Below are positions 9,198 through 17,651 of a DNA stretch of 64,000 nucleotides, piece after piece. Source of the DNA: Ruminococcus flavefaciens FD-1. Its GTDB lineage: Bacteria; Bacillota; Clostridia; Oscillospirales; Ruminococcaceae. The stretch lies in NCBI GenBank assembly GCA_000174895.1, contig ACOK01000108.1, positions 25,698-89,697 on the forward strand, given 5' to 3'. The position numbers were made by a program, and so were the translations under genes. Every line of letters begins with the position of its first letter. The stretch's first letter is position 1. The notes below the pieces were generated by a model. It was not told where the DNA came from and made no database searches. It was given only the letters and a program-made list of their open reading frames with translations.

Positions 9198-9407
9198 TTA
9201 TTTTTCCTCTTTAACAAAGTCTACGATATCGCCTATATTGCATTCCATGACGTTGCATATCCTGCCAAGTACATCTAAACTGACCGCTTCACCTCTTCCC
9301 ATTTTTGCCATTGTGGAAGAGGTTATTTTTGTTTTCTCCATAAGGTCTTTTTTCATCATATTCTTATCAATAAGCAGCTTCCAGAGCTTATTATAACTGT
9401 ATACCAT
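9198..9407 (-). CDS. Small XRE/Cro-type regulator of the defence operon
   Basis: The 69-residue protein is a single helix-turn-helix domain: KLWKLLIDKNMMKKDLMEKT, then ITSSTMAKMGRGEAVSLDVLGRICNVMEC, typical of HTH_26/XRE regulators. The ATG at 9407 has AGGAGGC 6-12 bases upstream and is preferred over an upstream in-frame extension. It is the first gene of the minus-strand defence operon, 21 bases before hamA, and a good sigma-A promoter lies upstream. Such regulators commonly autoregulate the defence genes they precede; that is inferred here. Confidence 0.85.
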   Translation of the reverse strand: MVYSYNKLWKLLIDKNMMKKDLMEKTKITSSTMAKMGRGEAVSLDVLGRICNVMECNIGDIVDFVKEEK

Positions 9408-9476
9408 GATTTTGCCTCCTTCCGCACAGAAATCTATGAGCATTGACAGGCTGCTCAACAATAAAGTTCATACTCT

Positions 9477-9505
9477 ATTATAACATAAACCTCCACATTT
9501 TTCAA
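9477..9505 (-). promoter_or_regulatory. Promoter of the XRE-hamA operon
   Basis: On the minus strand TTGAAA (9505-9500) and TATAAT (9482-9477) are separated by exactly 17 bases, about 70 bases upstream of the XRE start codon. This is a near-consensus sigma-A promoter. Confidence 0.75.
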
Positions 9506-9738
9506 GACGAAATTTGCATTTTCAACAAAAAACTTTGAGAAATCGAAGGTGAACCAAACGTTTTTATTCGTACAAGTGAAATACAAGTCTCGTACAAGTC
9601 AAATCCATGTATTTTTCCTCTGAAACAAGTTAGAATTGAGCTACAGAACAATTCAATGCCCCGCCGGGTGGCGGTCAAATAAATATTTTTAAAGCCGGAG
9701 TGTGTACAGCTCAGGGCATAGGGATATTTCATACAGGA

Positions 9739-9755
9739 CACCAGCAATGCTGGTG
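9739..9755. repeat. Perfect 17-base palindrome in the prophage leader
   Basis: CACCAGCAATGCTGGTG has 8-base arms around a single central base. The loop is too short for a stable hairpin, so a protein-binding operator is more likely. It lies about 125 bases before the sigma-like gene. Confidence 0.5.
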
Positions 9756-9801
9756 ATCCGGTATCGAGATAGCCTTGCTTTGCTGTACCTATTTTTCGGT
9801 T

Positions 9802-9850
9802 ACACAGGAGCTGGCATCTCGTCGGTTCCTGTTTTTTTATACTCCTGTGT
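9802..9850 (+). promoter_or_regulatory. Attenuator-like leader before the sigma-like gene
   Basis: ACAGGA (9804-9809) can pair with TCCTGT (9827-9832), which runs into a seven-T tract, forming a terminator. The overlapping segment ACACAGGAG (9802-9810) can instead pair perfectly with CTCCTGTGT (9842-9850). The two structures compete for one arm, the layout of a transcription attenuator, and the next start codon is 31 bases downstream. The signal is unknown. The rest of the gap 9408-9880 holds the defence-operon promoter, a repeated CGTACAAGT motif near 9572 and 9593, and the palindrome at 9739. Confidence 0.5.
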
Positions 9851-9880
9851 CCTTTCTGCATCCGGCGGAAAGGAAAAACA

Positions 9881-10486
9881 ATGACAACCAATGACAAGAA
9901 GTTTAGAGTTCCAATCGAGATGGACAGGGAGTATGCTGCGCAGGTCGGCATCGATCCCAGCGAGATTACCTACATCATGCTTGAAGGCAAGCGCACACCG
10001 GTCTATTTCGTGGAGATCGAGGACGAGATGCTCTACCGGGAGCTTATGCGTCCGATCTGGAGGGAAGAGAAGGCACTGAAACGCAGCAGCAAGTGTGCCG
10101 TCAGCAATGAGAACGGAAAGCTGGTGCGCTGCGACGGCAACTGTGCCGCCTGTCCGTATACCAAGACTGGTACGCCACTTTCCCTTGATACGATGGAGGA
10201 AAGCGGCGGCTTCCGCAGCGTACAGGACGGAGTTCACCGTCAGCCGGATTCAGCTACATACACCCCCAGCGCTGCGGATATTGTGGAGGATGCCATGCTG
10301 CTGGATGCTCTCTGGGAGCATATCGGAGAACTGTCGGTGGAGAACCGGACAATCATCACCATGTTCAGCGAAGGAGCAACAGAGACCGAGATTGCGCAGG
10401 CTGTCGGCATGAAGCAGACCACAGTTAGCTATCGTAAAAGACAGATTCTGAAAAATCTCAAAAAAGTTTTGGACGACCTTTGCTAA
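9881..10486 (+). CDS. Sigma-70 region 4-like phage regulator
   Basis: The 201-residue protein ends in a sigma region 4-type helix-turn-helix: LSVENRTIITMFSEGATETE, then IAQAVGMKQTTVSYRKRQIL. The N-terminal half is not a recognisable sigma region 2. It contains a small cysteine cluster (CDGNCAACPY) that could bind zinc. Proteins of this kind open the early or late operons of many Clostridia prophages and conjugative elements and are annotated as sigma-70-family or RinA/ArpU-like activators. The ATG at 9881 follows an AAAGGA site and an attenuator-like leader. Its stop lies inside one copy of a 28-base direct repeat, which could be a promoter it recognises. Confidence 0.75.
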   Translation: MTTNDKKFRVPIEMDREYAAQVGIDPSEITYIMLEGKRTPVYFVEIEDEMLYRELMRPIWREEKALKRSSKCAVSNENGKLVRCDGNCAACPYTKTGTPLSLDTMEESGGFRSVQDGVHRQPDSATYTPSAADIVEDAMLLDALWEHIGELSVENRTIITMFSEGATETEIAQAVGMKQTTVSYRKRQILKNLKKVLDDLC

Positions 10487-10508
10487 AATCCGAAAAAGTG
10501 TCCTATTG
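10481..10508. repeat. 28-base direct repeat, copy 1
   Basis: The segment beginning TGCTAAAATCCG matches 48673-48700 in 27 of 28 positions. It covers the last codon and stop of the sigma-like gene and ends 22 bases before the next start codon. It may be a phage-specific promoter or binding site; TTGCTA and CTATTG are 17 bases apart. Confidence 0.8.
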
Positions 10509-10529
10509 CTTTTGAGGAGGTGAGAAACC

Positions 10530-10706
10530 ATGAACAGCAACACAAAAGAAATGATCGACACCTTGCTGGCAATCAGCGTGGTGGCAAAGAGACTGGCGAC
10601 AAATCTGGCAAAGGAGGAAAAGAAGTATGGAACCCATGATGAAAATCATCAACGCGCTTGCTGCCCTTACTGCTGCGCTGCAGGAGTACACGGCACAGAC
10701 CACTGA
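10530..10706 (+). CDS. Small protein of the early operon (58 aa)
   Basis: A strong GAGGAGGTG site precedes the ATG at 10530. The protein starts MNSNTKEMIDTLLAISVVAK and continues RLATNLAKEE, matching a short helical protein I recall after the sigma-like gene in related prophages. The last third is cysteine-rich (RACCPYCCA) and overlaps the next gene in another frame by 80 bases; that overlap is unusually long, so a lost earlier stop is possible. Function is unknown. The N-terminal half is the credible part. Confidence 0.6.
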   Translation: MNSNTKEMIDTLLAISVVAKRLATNLAKEEKKYGTHDENHQRACCPYCCAAGVHGTDH

Positions 10707-10974
10707 AGGTTATATCAACACCTTCGAGGAAATCTATGATCCCGAAAAGGACGAGCCGCAGGTAGCGGAAGCACCGAAGGAACAGCCCGCACTGAAGAAT
10801 GAAGAACCGACTGTTACCTTCGTGCAGCTTCGCAGCCGTCTGTCCGAGATCAGCCGCAGCGGGCATACAGCAGAGGTCAAAGATTTGATTTCAAAGTACG
10901 GAGCAGACAAGCTCTCGGATATTGCCGAGTCCGACTACGCTGCGGTGCTTGCAGAAGCGGAGGGATTGATATGA
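10627..10974 (+). CDS. Small phage early protein (115 aa)
   Basis: The ATG at 10627 has AAGGAGG 9-14 bases upstream. The N-terminus is helical (IINALAALTAALQEYT), the middle is an acidic linker, and the C-terminus is a compact helical domain: VTFVQLRSRLSEISRSGHTA, then EVKDLISKYGADKLSDI. That domain resembles small proteins encoded before DUF2800 in Clostridia phages, sometimes mislabelled as Rrp5-like and similar to C-terminal domains of RecT-associated proteins. Its stop overlaps the next gene's ATG. It probably belongs to the replication/recombination module; the exact role is unknown. Confidence 0.75.
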   Translation: MEPMMKIINALAALTAALQEYTAQTTEGYINTFEEIYDPEKDEPQVAEAPKEQPALKNEEPTVTFVQLRSRLSEISRSGHTAEVKDLISKYGADKLSDIAESDYAAVLAEAEGLI

Positions 10975-12086
10975 GTGGTCATGCACTTTTATCGCCTTCC
11001 AGCAGCGAAAGGTGGATTAACTGTCCACCATCTGCAAAGGAAAACGCTGTCGGTGACACTGGCAGCAGCTATGCTCAGCAAGGCACAGACGCACACGCTC
11101 TCTGTGAGTACAAGGTCAAGAAGGCACTTGGCTTCAAGGTGCGCGATCCTACTGATGAGCTGGAGTATTTCGATGAGGAAATGGCGGAATGTACCGATGC
11201 TTACTGCGAATTCGTCATGGAGCAGGTTCAGGCGGCAAAGGAAACCTGCGCTGATCCGCTGGTTCTGGTCGAACAGCGCCTTGACTTTACTCGTTGGGTA
11301 GCTGAGAGTTTCGGAACGGCAGACTGTATTGTTGTCGCAGACGGCGTTATGACTGTAATTGACTTCAAATACGGGCTTGGTGTCCTCGTTGAAGCGGAGA
11401 ATAACAGCCAGATGCGTATGTATGCGCTGGGCGCTCTCAATCTCTTTGAGTCTCTATATGACATCAATACTGTTCGCATGATTATCTTTCAGCCTCGCCG
11501 GGATAACGTCAGCACTGCAGAGGTCACAACTGAAGAACTGCTGCGCTGGGCTGACGAGGTACTTATTCCTGCTGCAGCGCTTGCGGCTACCGGCGAGGGA
11601 GAGTATAGTGCGGGAAAACACTGTCAGTTCTGCAGAATCAAAGCAACCTGCCGAAAACGGGCAGAGTACAACCTGCAACTGGCACAGTACGACTTTGCAG
11701 TTCCGGATACTCTTGCCGACGATGAGATCAGCATGATACTTGATCGCGCTGATACATTTATCGGCTGGGTGAATGATGTGAAGGAGTACGCACTCGAACA
11801 GGCTATCAGCGGAAAATGCTATCCCGGCTTCAAGGTCGTGGAAGGACGCAGCAATCGCAGATACACAGACACTGATGCCGTAGCAGCGGCGGTCACCGAG
11901 GCGGGATATGATCCATTTGAAAAGAAGCTCATGGGCGTAACCGCTATGACAAAGTTGCTCGGTGCTAAAAAGTTCAACACCCTGCTTGGCTCTCTGATCG
12001 AGAAGCCGAAGGGAAAACCTACACTTGTACCAGAGTCGGACAAGCGTCCGGCGTGGACTATCGACGATTTTAAGGAGGAAAATTAA
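10971..12086 (+). CDS. DUF2800 Cas4/RecB-like nuclease
   Basis: The 371-residue protein matches DUF2800 (PF10926), with SPSSSERWINCPPS at the start and a PD-(D/E)xK core: ADGVMTVIDFKYG, with the catalytic Asp and Lys, and the glutamate-rich QQGTDAHALCEY helix. A cysteine cluster near residue 220 (HCQFCRIKATCRKRA) suggests an iron-sulphur site as in Cas4 and AddB nucleases. It probably processes DNA ends during phage recombination or replication together with the DUF2815 protein. The start overlaps the previous stop by 4 bases. Confidence 0.85.
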   Translation: MSGHALLSPSSSERWINCPPSAKENAVGDTGSSYAQQGTDAHALCEYKVKKALGFKVRDPTDELEYFDEEMAECTDAYCEFVMEQVQAAKETCADPLVLVEQRLDFTRWVAESFGTADCIVVADGVMTVIDFKYGLGVLVEAENNSQMRMYALGALNLFESLYDINTVRMIIFQPRRDNVSTAEVTTEELLRWADEVLIPAAALAATGEGEYSAGKHCQFCRIKATCRKRAEYNLQLAQYDFAVPDTLADDEISMILDRADTFIGWVNDVKEYALEQAISGKCYPGFKVVEGRSNRRYTDTDAVAAAVTEAGYDPFEKKLMGVTAMTKLLGAKKFNTLLGSLIEKPKGKPTLVPESDKRPAWTIDDFKEEN

Positions 12087-12087
12087 A

Positions 12088-12654
12088 ATGGCAAAGTTCG
12101 TAAATCCCACAAAAGTTATCACAGGCAAGAATACTCGCTTCAGCTATCTCGTAGTCAATGAGCCGAAGGCGATCAACGGTGGCACACCTAAGTACAGCGT
12201 GTCTCTCATCATTCCCAAGACTGATACCGTGACCATTGAAAAGATCAAGGCAGCAATTCAGGCAGCATATGAGGAAGGGCAGTCCAAGCTCAAGGGCAAC
12301 GGCAAATCAGTCCCCGCGCTCAAGGTGCTGAAGACTCCGCTGCGTGACGGAGATGAGGAACGTCCGGATGATGAGGCATACGCTGGCTGCTACTTCATCA
12401 ATGCCAACAGTGCAACCAAGCCCGGTGTCGTCGATGCCGACTGTCAGCCAATCCTCGATACCAGCGAGCTTTACTCTGGTATCTACGGCAGAGCTTCCAT
12501 CAACTTCTATGCCTTCAATACCAACGGAAACAAGGGCATTGCCTGCGGACTGAACAACCTTCAGAAGATCCGTGACGGTGAGCCTCTAGGCGGCAAGAGC
12601 CGTGCTGAGGATGATTTCAGCGATGACGATGATGACGACGATTTTCTTTCATGA
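12088..12654 (+). CDS. DUF2815 protein, probable single-stranded DNA-binding protein
   Basis: The ATG at 12088 follows AAGGAGG and lies 1 base after the DUF2800 stop; an upstream in-frame start inside DUF2800 is rejected. The 188-residue protein begins VNPTKVITGKNTRFSYLVV, typical of DUF2815 (PF10991). It has predicted beta-rich segments (KYSVSLIIPKTD, then GIYGRASINFYAFN) and a very acidic C-terminal tail (DDFSDDDDDDDFLS). An acidic tail is characteristic of SSB-type proteins, where it recruits partners. The pairing with a DUF2800 nuclease and a polymerase supports a recombination or replication role. Confidence 0.85.
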   Translation: MAKFVNPTKVITGKNTRFSYLVVNEPKAINGGTPKYSVSLIIPKTDTVTIEKIKAAIQAAYEEGQSKLKGNGKSVPALKVLKTPLRDGDEERPDDEAYAGCYFINANSATKPGVVDADCQPILDTSELYSGIYGRASINFYAFNTNGNKGIACGLNNLQKIRDGEPLGGKSRAEDDFSDDDDDDDFLS

Positions 12655-12663
12655 GGTGACAAC

Positions 12664-12777
12664 ATGAGTACTATATTATCAATGATTATGTGTGTATGCG
12701 GCAGTATCATGATGATCTGCTGGACGATTATTTCGCTCAGTATCCTGATCGATCATTTTAAGAACCGTAAAAAGTAA
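12664..12777 (+). CDS. Single-span membrane peptide (37 aa)
   Basis: An ATG follows a GAGGTGAC site 9 bases after the DUF2815 stop. The product MSTILSMIMCVCGSIMMICW continues with a hydrophobic stretch (TIISLSILIDHF) and ends in a basic tail (KNRKK). One membrane helix with a cytoplasmic C-terminus is likely. Function is unknown. The good ribosome site and operon position support it as a real gene. Confidence 0.55.
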   Translation: MSTILSMIMCVCGSIMMICWTIISLSILIDHFKNRKK

Positions 12778-12801
12778 TAATGCTATGTCGGGAGGGCGAC
12801 T

Positions 12802-12816
12802 GACGGTTTGACCGTC
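12802..12816 (+). other. Small hairpin before the polymerase gene
   Basis: GACGGT and ACCGTC pair around a TTG loop in a GC-rich 60-base gap (12778-12842) upstream of the polymerase ribosome site (AAGGAAGTG). There is no T-run. It could influence translation of the polymerase. Confidence 0.4.
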
Positions 12817-12842
12817 CGGGTGGGTTCTAAGGAAGTGTAACC

Positions 12843-14819
12843 ATGAAAACCATAGAAATTGATCTGGAGACTCGGAGTGACCGTGACATCACTAAGTGTG
12901 GTGTGTACGCTTACGCCGATTCTCCGTATTTTGCTATCACGCTGATGAGCGTTTCGATTGATGACGGTGCAGTGCAGCTCTACGATCTGGCGAACGGCGA
13001 CCGCGTACCCGAAGATATCCTGACTGCACTTGTGGACGAGTCCGTGGTCAAGAGAGCCTTCAACGTCAACTTCGAGCGTGTATGTCTTTCCAGATATCTA
13101 CGTGAGGAATATCCTCAGATTTTCCGCAGCTACAGCATTGATGCCGATACCGTCGGCGATTATCTCAGTCCGGTCGGCTGGCAGTGTACCATGATCCATT
13201 GCAGGACGCTCGGTCTGTCATCGACGCTTGCCTCTGCCGGTGCTGCTCTGAAGCTGGAACAGCAGAAGATGCCGGAGGGCAAGGCGCTCATCAAGTATTT
13301 TTGTGTTCCCTATGATACCGTTGACGGCATTCCGCAGTTCCACAGTCCTGCCGATGCACCGGAGAAGTGGGAAACCTTCAAAGCATACAACAAACAGGAT
13401 GTGGAGGCGGAGCTTGCCATCGACCGTAGGCTCTCCCGTTTTCCCGTGCCAGATTTTATATGGGAACAGTTTTATCTCGATCAAGAGATCAACGATCGCG
13501 GCATCCGTGTTGACATGGAACTGGTTGAGGCAGCGCTGACGCTGGATGCACAGGCGAAGGCAACGCTGTCGTCGGAAATGCGCAGGCTTACTGGCATTGA
13601 GAATCCGAATTCCGTGTATCAGCTTCTGGAGTGGCTCGGTGAACAGGGATATAAGTCGGACTGTCTGGATAAGGCGGCTGTGAAGGAACTGCTCAAAACA
13701 GTGAAAGATCCGGTGAAGTCAGTGCTGGAGCTTCGACTCATGCTGTCAAAGTCCAGCGTCAAGAAGTATCAGGCGATGCAGACAGCAGCCTGCTCGGATT
13801 CCAGAGCGAGAGGGATGTTCAGTTTTTATGGTGCATCTCGTACCGGACGCTGGGCGGGACGCATTATACAGTTGCAGAACCTACCGCAGAACCATATTCC
13901 GGATCTGACGGAAGCGAGAAATACCGTCAAGTACGGCTATTACGATGAGGTCGAGATGTTCTACGGGGATGTGCCTGATACGCTGTCGCAGCTCATCCGC
14001 ACGGCATTTGTGCCTCGTCCGGGATATAAGTTCATTATCGCTGACTTCTCCGCAATAGAAGCCCGCGTTATAGCATGGCTTGCGGGAGAAAAGTGGCGTA
14101 TGGACGCCTTTGCGAACGGTGCGGATATATACTGCGCATCGGCATCAAAGATGTTTGGTGTTCCGGTCGTAAAGCATGGTGTAAACGGTGAACTGAGACA
14201 GAAAGGTAAAGTGGCGGAACTTGCCTGCGGTTACGGCGGCAGCGTCGGAGCCATGAAAGCGATGGGTGGTGATGCCCTGAACCTTTCTGATTCAGAGCTG
14301 AAGCAGATCGTGACCGACTGGAGGGATGCCTCACCGAATATCGTAAAGTTCTGGTGGACTGTCGATGATGCTGTCAAGAAAGCGATCAAGCAGAAAATAA
14401 CCACAGAAACGCACGGATTGCAGTTCAGCTACCAGAGTAAGATGCTTTTTATCACGCTGCCTTCTGGTCGGAAGTTATGCTACGCTCACCCGCAGATCGG
14501 CGAGAACCAGTTCGGAGGAGAGTCTGTGACATATATGGGCGTAGGAGCATCGAAAAAGTGGGAACGCATCGAGAGCTACGGTCCGAAGTTCGTCGAGAAC
14601 ATCGTGCAGGCGGTAGCCCGTGATCTGCTTATGTTCTCTATGCAAACTATGCGCTGCTGTTTTATCGTCGGTCACATACACGACGAAATGATTATTGAAG
14701 CTGACCGCAGGATGTCTCTTGATGAGGTTTGCCGACAGATGGAAAGAACACCTGCATGGGCGGAAGGTCTGCTCCTGCGTGCGGACGGATATGAATGCGA
14801 ATTTTACAGAAAGGACTGA
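12843..14819 (+). CDS. Phage family A DNA polymerase with 3'-5' exonuclease
   Basis: The 658-residue protein replicates the phage genome. An N-terminal DnaQ-like exonuclease starts with IEIDLETRSDRDI (Exo I) and includes the later KAYNKQDVEAELAI (Exo III). The polymerase domain shows YGASRTGRWAGRIIQLQNLP, motif A (IIADFSAIEARVIAWLAG), motif B (RQKGKVAELACGYGGSVGA) and motif C (GHIHDEMIIE). All catalytic carboxylates are present, and the length is normal for the phage-type Pol I subgroup. It lies in the replication operon between DUF2815 and primase-helicase genes. Confidence 0.95.
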   Translation: MKTIEIDLETRSDRDITKCGVYAYADSPYFAITLMSVSIDDGAVQLYDLANGDRVPEDILTALVDESVVKRAFNVNFERVCLSRYLREEYPQIFRSYSIDADTVGDYLSPVGWQCTMIHCRTLGLSSTLASAGAALKLEQQKMPEGKALIKYFCVPYDTVDGIPQFHSPADAPEKWETFKAYNKQDVEAELAIDRRLSRFPVPDFIWEQFYLDQEINDRGIRVDMELVEAALTLDAQAKATLSSEMRRLTGIENPNSVYQLLEWLGEQGYKSDCLDKAAVKELLKTVKDPVKSVLELRLMLSKSSVKKYQAMQTAACSDSRARGMFSFYGASRTGRWAGRIIQLQNLPQNHIPDLTEARNTVKYGYYDEVEMFYGDVPDTLSQLIRTAFVPRPGYKFIIADFSAIEARVIAWLAGEKWRMDAFANGADIYCASASKMFGVPVVKHGVNGELRQKGKVAELACGYGGSVGAMKAMGGDALNLSDSELKQIVTDWRDASPNIVKFWWTVDDAVKKAIKQKITTETHGLQFSYQSKMLFITLPSGRKLCYAHPQIGENQFGGESVTYMGVGASKKWERIESYGPKFVENIVQAVARDLLMFSMQTMRCCFIVGHIHDEMIIEADRRMSLDEVCRQMERTPAWAEGLLLRADGYECEFYRKD

Positions 14820-14823
14820 GGTT

Positions 14824-14976
14824 ATGAAATACAGTATTGAATGGTTTTATGCGCTGGTCAGCGGAAAGCTGGTCAAGCCGGAGAACGTATTCGTGAAATG
14901 CCCCCGCTGTGGGAAGCTCTGTAATAAGTGCTGCGACAGGAAGCCCTGCGGGAGAAACGAGGTCAAGCATGGCTGA
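14824..14976 (+). CDS. Small zinc-ribbon protein (50 aa)
   Basis: The frame starts 4 bases after the polymerase stop and encodes MKYSIEWFYALVSGKL followed by VKCPRCGKLCNKCCDRKPCG. The closely spaced CxxC/CxxCC motifs suggest zinc binding. Its 3' end overlaps the next gene by 8 bases. The role is unknown; the operon context makes a replication accessory plausible. Confidence 0.6.
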   Translation: MKYSIEWFYALVSGKLVKPENVFVKCPRCGKLCNKCCDRKPCGRNEVKHG

Positions 14977-15397
14977 TTTCTATAACAACGAGGGATACGC
15001 CAGTCCGACGGAGTACGAGGCTTTCGCGAACATCGAGCGAGAGGAGAAGGCTGCGGCAAAAGCTGCCGCATTCCGCCCGGTCGTGTATATCTGTTCGCCT
15101 TATTCCGGAGATACGGAGAAAAACGTAGAAAACGCTAAGAGATACAGCCGTTTTGCTGTTGACCGGCACTATCTACCGATCACGCCTCACATCTACTTTA
15201 CGCAGTTCATGGATGATAATATCCCGGAGGAACGGGATACAGCCATATTCATGAACTGGGTACTGATGAGTAAGTGCGTGGAGTTGTGGGTGTTCGGTGA
15301 TATTATCAGCTCCGGCATGAAAGCAGAGATCGAACGGGCAAAGCGTAAACACATGAAAATTCGCTATTTCAGCGAGGAACTGGAGGAAACAACATGA
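14969..15397 (+). CDS. DUF4406 (nucleoside deoxyribosyltransferase-like) protein
   Basis: The 142-residue protein has the DUF4406 signature VVYICSPYSGDTEKNVENAK, then FAVDRHYLPITPHIYFTQF and CVELWVFGDIISSGMKAEIE. This Rossmann-like family is related to nucleoside 2-deoxyribosyltransferases and is frequent in phages, presumably acting on nucleotides. The ATG at 14969 is chosen because it overlaps the preceding gene and leaves a normal-length protein; an upstream in-frame extension would run through the zinc-ribbon gene. The Glu-rich active-site helix (MKAEIERAK) is present. The substrate is unknown. Confidence 0.75.
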   Translation: MADFYNNEGYASPTEYEAFANIEREEKAAAKAAAFRPVVYICSPYSGDTEKNVENAKRYSRFAVDRHYLPITPHIYFTQFMDDNIPEERDTAIFMNWVLMSKCVELWVFGDIISSGMKAEIERAKRKHMKIRYFSEELEETT

Positions 15398-17616
15398 AAT
15401 TCACCTTGCACACTGCCGACTGTACCGGCAACCCCAAAAACACTTTATACCCGAATCAGAAAGTAATTACTTCGGAGGCAGACCTCAAGAAAGCTGTCGC
15501 CAGCGATCATGTATGCGCCAAATACGAAAACGATACCCGCTGTGATGCAAACTTTCTGTTTTCCGACGTCGTACCGATGGACTGTGATAATGACCACAGT
15601 GATAATCCCGATGAATGGATCACTCCGGAGAAACTCGGTGAAATGCTCGGCGATGTTGCATTCGCAGTCACATACAGTCGCCATCATAATCTTGCAAAGG
15701 GCACTGTAACAGCCCGTCCTCGTTTCCATGTCTTTTTCCCGACCTCGCCATGCAAGGATGCTGTATTTCATAAAGCTATCAAAGCACGTATCTATAAGGA
15801 GCTGTCATTCTTTGACGGCAATGCGCTGGATGCGTCAAGATTCTTGTTCGGATCGAACGGTGATGTTGTCTGGCATGAAGGCAGTCTTACTATAGAGGAC
15901 TGGCTGCAGCTTATGAAATCGAACCGCAGTATTCCGGAAGGGCAGCGCAACAGTACTATGTCACGTATCGCGGGCAGGCTGGTCAAGCGTTTCGGTGTGA
16001 CAGAGGAAGCTCATGCGAAGTTTCTGGAAAAGGCTGCAGAATGTGATCCGCCCCTCGATGATGATGAACTTGAAAGCATCTGGCAGAGCGCTTGTAAGTT
16101 CGGTACTAAGGTCACATCACAGGAAGGCTATGTTCCACCTGAAGAATACGGGGAGGAGCCGATGATACCGGACGACTTTTCTGATGTCGGCGAAGCCCGT
16201 ACTCTTGTCAACTGTTATGGTGATGAACTGGCGTTTACGATTGCTACCAACTATCTGCGCTATAACGGCACATACTGGGAGGAGTCGGAACAGGCAGCGG
16301 TAATGGCAATGATCGAACACACCGACGTACAACTTGCGGAAGCGGACAAGCAGATCAGCGCTGCACTGGAGGCACTTGAAAAAGTAGGTATCAGCAAACA
16401 GGATGCCGAAAAGGGCGGGAAGAAGTTTGAAAGTGATCTCGGCTTGGGAGAGATGAAGCTGTATTCCCGTATGAAACGTTATGATGTATTCCGTAAATTC
16501 GTCATGAAATATCGTAATATCCGCAGCCTGAACAATGCGCTTGATGCAGCAAAGCCGCTGGTACTTCACAACCCGGAGCAGCTCGATGGTAATCCAATGC
16601 TGCTGAATACTCCCGGCGGTACCTATGACCTTGCCAAAGGACTTGACGGCTGGAAGGCAACCGATCCTGCTGACCTTATCACGAAGGTGACGACAGTTGT
16701 TCCGAATGGGGAGGGGCAGCAGCTCTGGGCAGATGCACTGCAGGTGTTCTTCTGCGGTGACCAGAGTCTGATCGACTACGTCCAGATGATCTGCGGTCTC
16801 TGTCTGATCGGAAAAGTATACACGGAAGCGATGATTATCGCATACGGAGACGGTAGAAACGGCAAGTCAACCTTCTGGAATGTAATTTACAAGGTGCTGG
16901 GCAGCTATTCCGGCAATATATCTGCCGATGCCCTGACTGTCAACTGCAAGCGTAACGTGAAACCGGAAATGGCAGAGCTGAAGGGCAAGCGCCTGATTAT
17001 CGCGGCGGAGCTGCAGGAAGGAATGCGCCTGAACACTTCAGTTGTAAAGCAGCTTTGTTCGACCGATCCCATTTTCGCCGAGAAGAAGTTTAAGGCACCT
17101 TTCTCTTTCGAGCCGAGTCATACGCTGGTACTGTATACAAATCACCTGCCGAAAGTGGCAGCTTCCGACGATGGCACTTGGCGCAGACTGATAGTTATCC
17201 CCTTCCATGCGAAGATCGAAGGCTCTGCAGATATCAAGAATTATACGCAATACCTGATCGACAATGCAGGCGGATCGGTTCTGTCGTGGCTTATCGAGGG
17301 TGCCATGAAAGTGGTCGCCGCCGATTTCAAGGTAGACCGCCCACAATGTGTGCTGGACGCTATCGGAGCCTACCGTGACGGCAATGACTGGCTGGGAGCT
17401 TTCATCAATGATTGCTGCGAAACAGATGCTTCCTATCAGGAGAAGTCCGGCGATCTGTATAAACGTTATCGTGAGTACTGTTCCGAATCCGGAGAGTATG
17501 TCCGCAGCACAACAGATTTTTATACTGCACTGGAGCAGGCAGGCTTTAAGCGTAAGAAAATGAACAGCGGAAAGTATATCGTGGGACTTTGTCTCAAATT
17601 TGACTTTCTCGACTGA
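15394..17616 (+). CDS. Primase-helicase (D5/P4-type)
   Basis: The 740-residue protein combines an N-terminal primase-polymerase-like domain (VVPMDCDNDHSDNP, then ARPRFHVFFPTS) with a short PriCT-like helical linker (RNSTMSRIAGRLVKRFG) and a C-terminal SF3/D5 ATPase. The ATPase has Walker A AYGDGRNGKSTFWNVI, the helicase B segment LKGKRLIIAAELQEG and the sensor region LVLYTNHLPKVAASDDGTWR. It would prime and unwind phage DNA for the polymerase encoded upstream. The start overlaps DUF4406 by 4 bases. It looks complete. The inverted repeat right after its stop is a candidate origin. Confidence 0.9.
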   Translation: MKFTLHTADCTGNPKNTLYPNQKVITSEADLKKAVASDHVCAKYENDTRCDANFLFSDVVPMDCDNDHSDNPDEWITPEKLGEMLGDVAFAVTYSRHHNLAKGTVTARPRFHVFFPTSPCKDAVFHKAIKARIYKELSFFDGNALDASRFLFGSNGDVVWHEGSLTIEDWLQLMKSNRSIPEGQRNSTMSRIAGRLVKRFGVTEEAHAKFLEKAAECDPPLDDDELESIWQSACKFGTKVTSQEGYVPPEEYGEEPMIPDDFSDVGEARTLVNCYGDELAFTIATNYLRYNGTYWEESEQAAVMAMIEHTDVQLAEADKQISAALEALEKVGISKQDAEKGGKKFESDLGLGEMKLYSRMKRYDVFRKFVMKYRNIRSLNNALDAAKPLVLHNPEQLDGNPMLLNTPGGTYDLAKGLDGWKATDPADLITKVTTVVPNGEGQQLWADALQVFFCGDQSLIDYVQMICGLCLIGKVYTEAMIIAYGDGRNGKSTFWNVIYKVLGSYSGNISADALTVNCKRNVKPEMAELKGKRLIIAAELQEGMRLNTSVVKQLCSTDPIFAEKKFKAPFSFEPSHTLVLYTNHLPKVAASDDGTWRRLIVIPFHAKIEGSADIKNYTQYLIDNAGGSVLSWLIEGAMKVVAADFKVDRPQCVLDAIGAYRDGNDWLGAFINDCCETDASYQEKSGDLYKRYREYCSESGEYVRSTTDFYTALEQAGFKRKKMNSGKYIVGLCLKFDFLD

Positions 17617-17651
17617 CACTTTCATCATACGGAAAACAACGTAAAATCGGG

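Noticed and set aside
1858..9407. The defence island as part of the prophage
   Set aside because: It is on the opposite strand, has its own promoter and regulator, and no phage genes lie to its left; a separate island is simpler, though the boundary is unproven.
9502..9951. A 149-codon minus-strand frame in the prophage leader
   Set aside because: It runs through the attenuator, palindrome and defence promoter, has no ribosome site and resembles no protein.
12025..12087. Upstream in-frame extension of the DUF2815 gene
   Set aside because: It lies inside the DUF2800 coding sequence; the AAGGAGG site at 12071 fixes the start at 12088.
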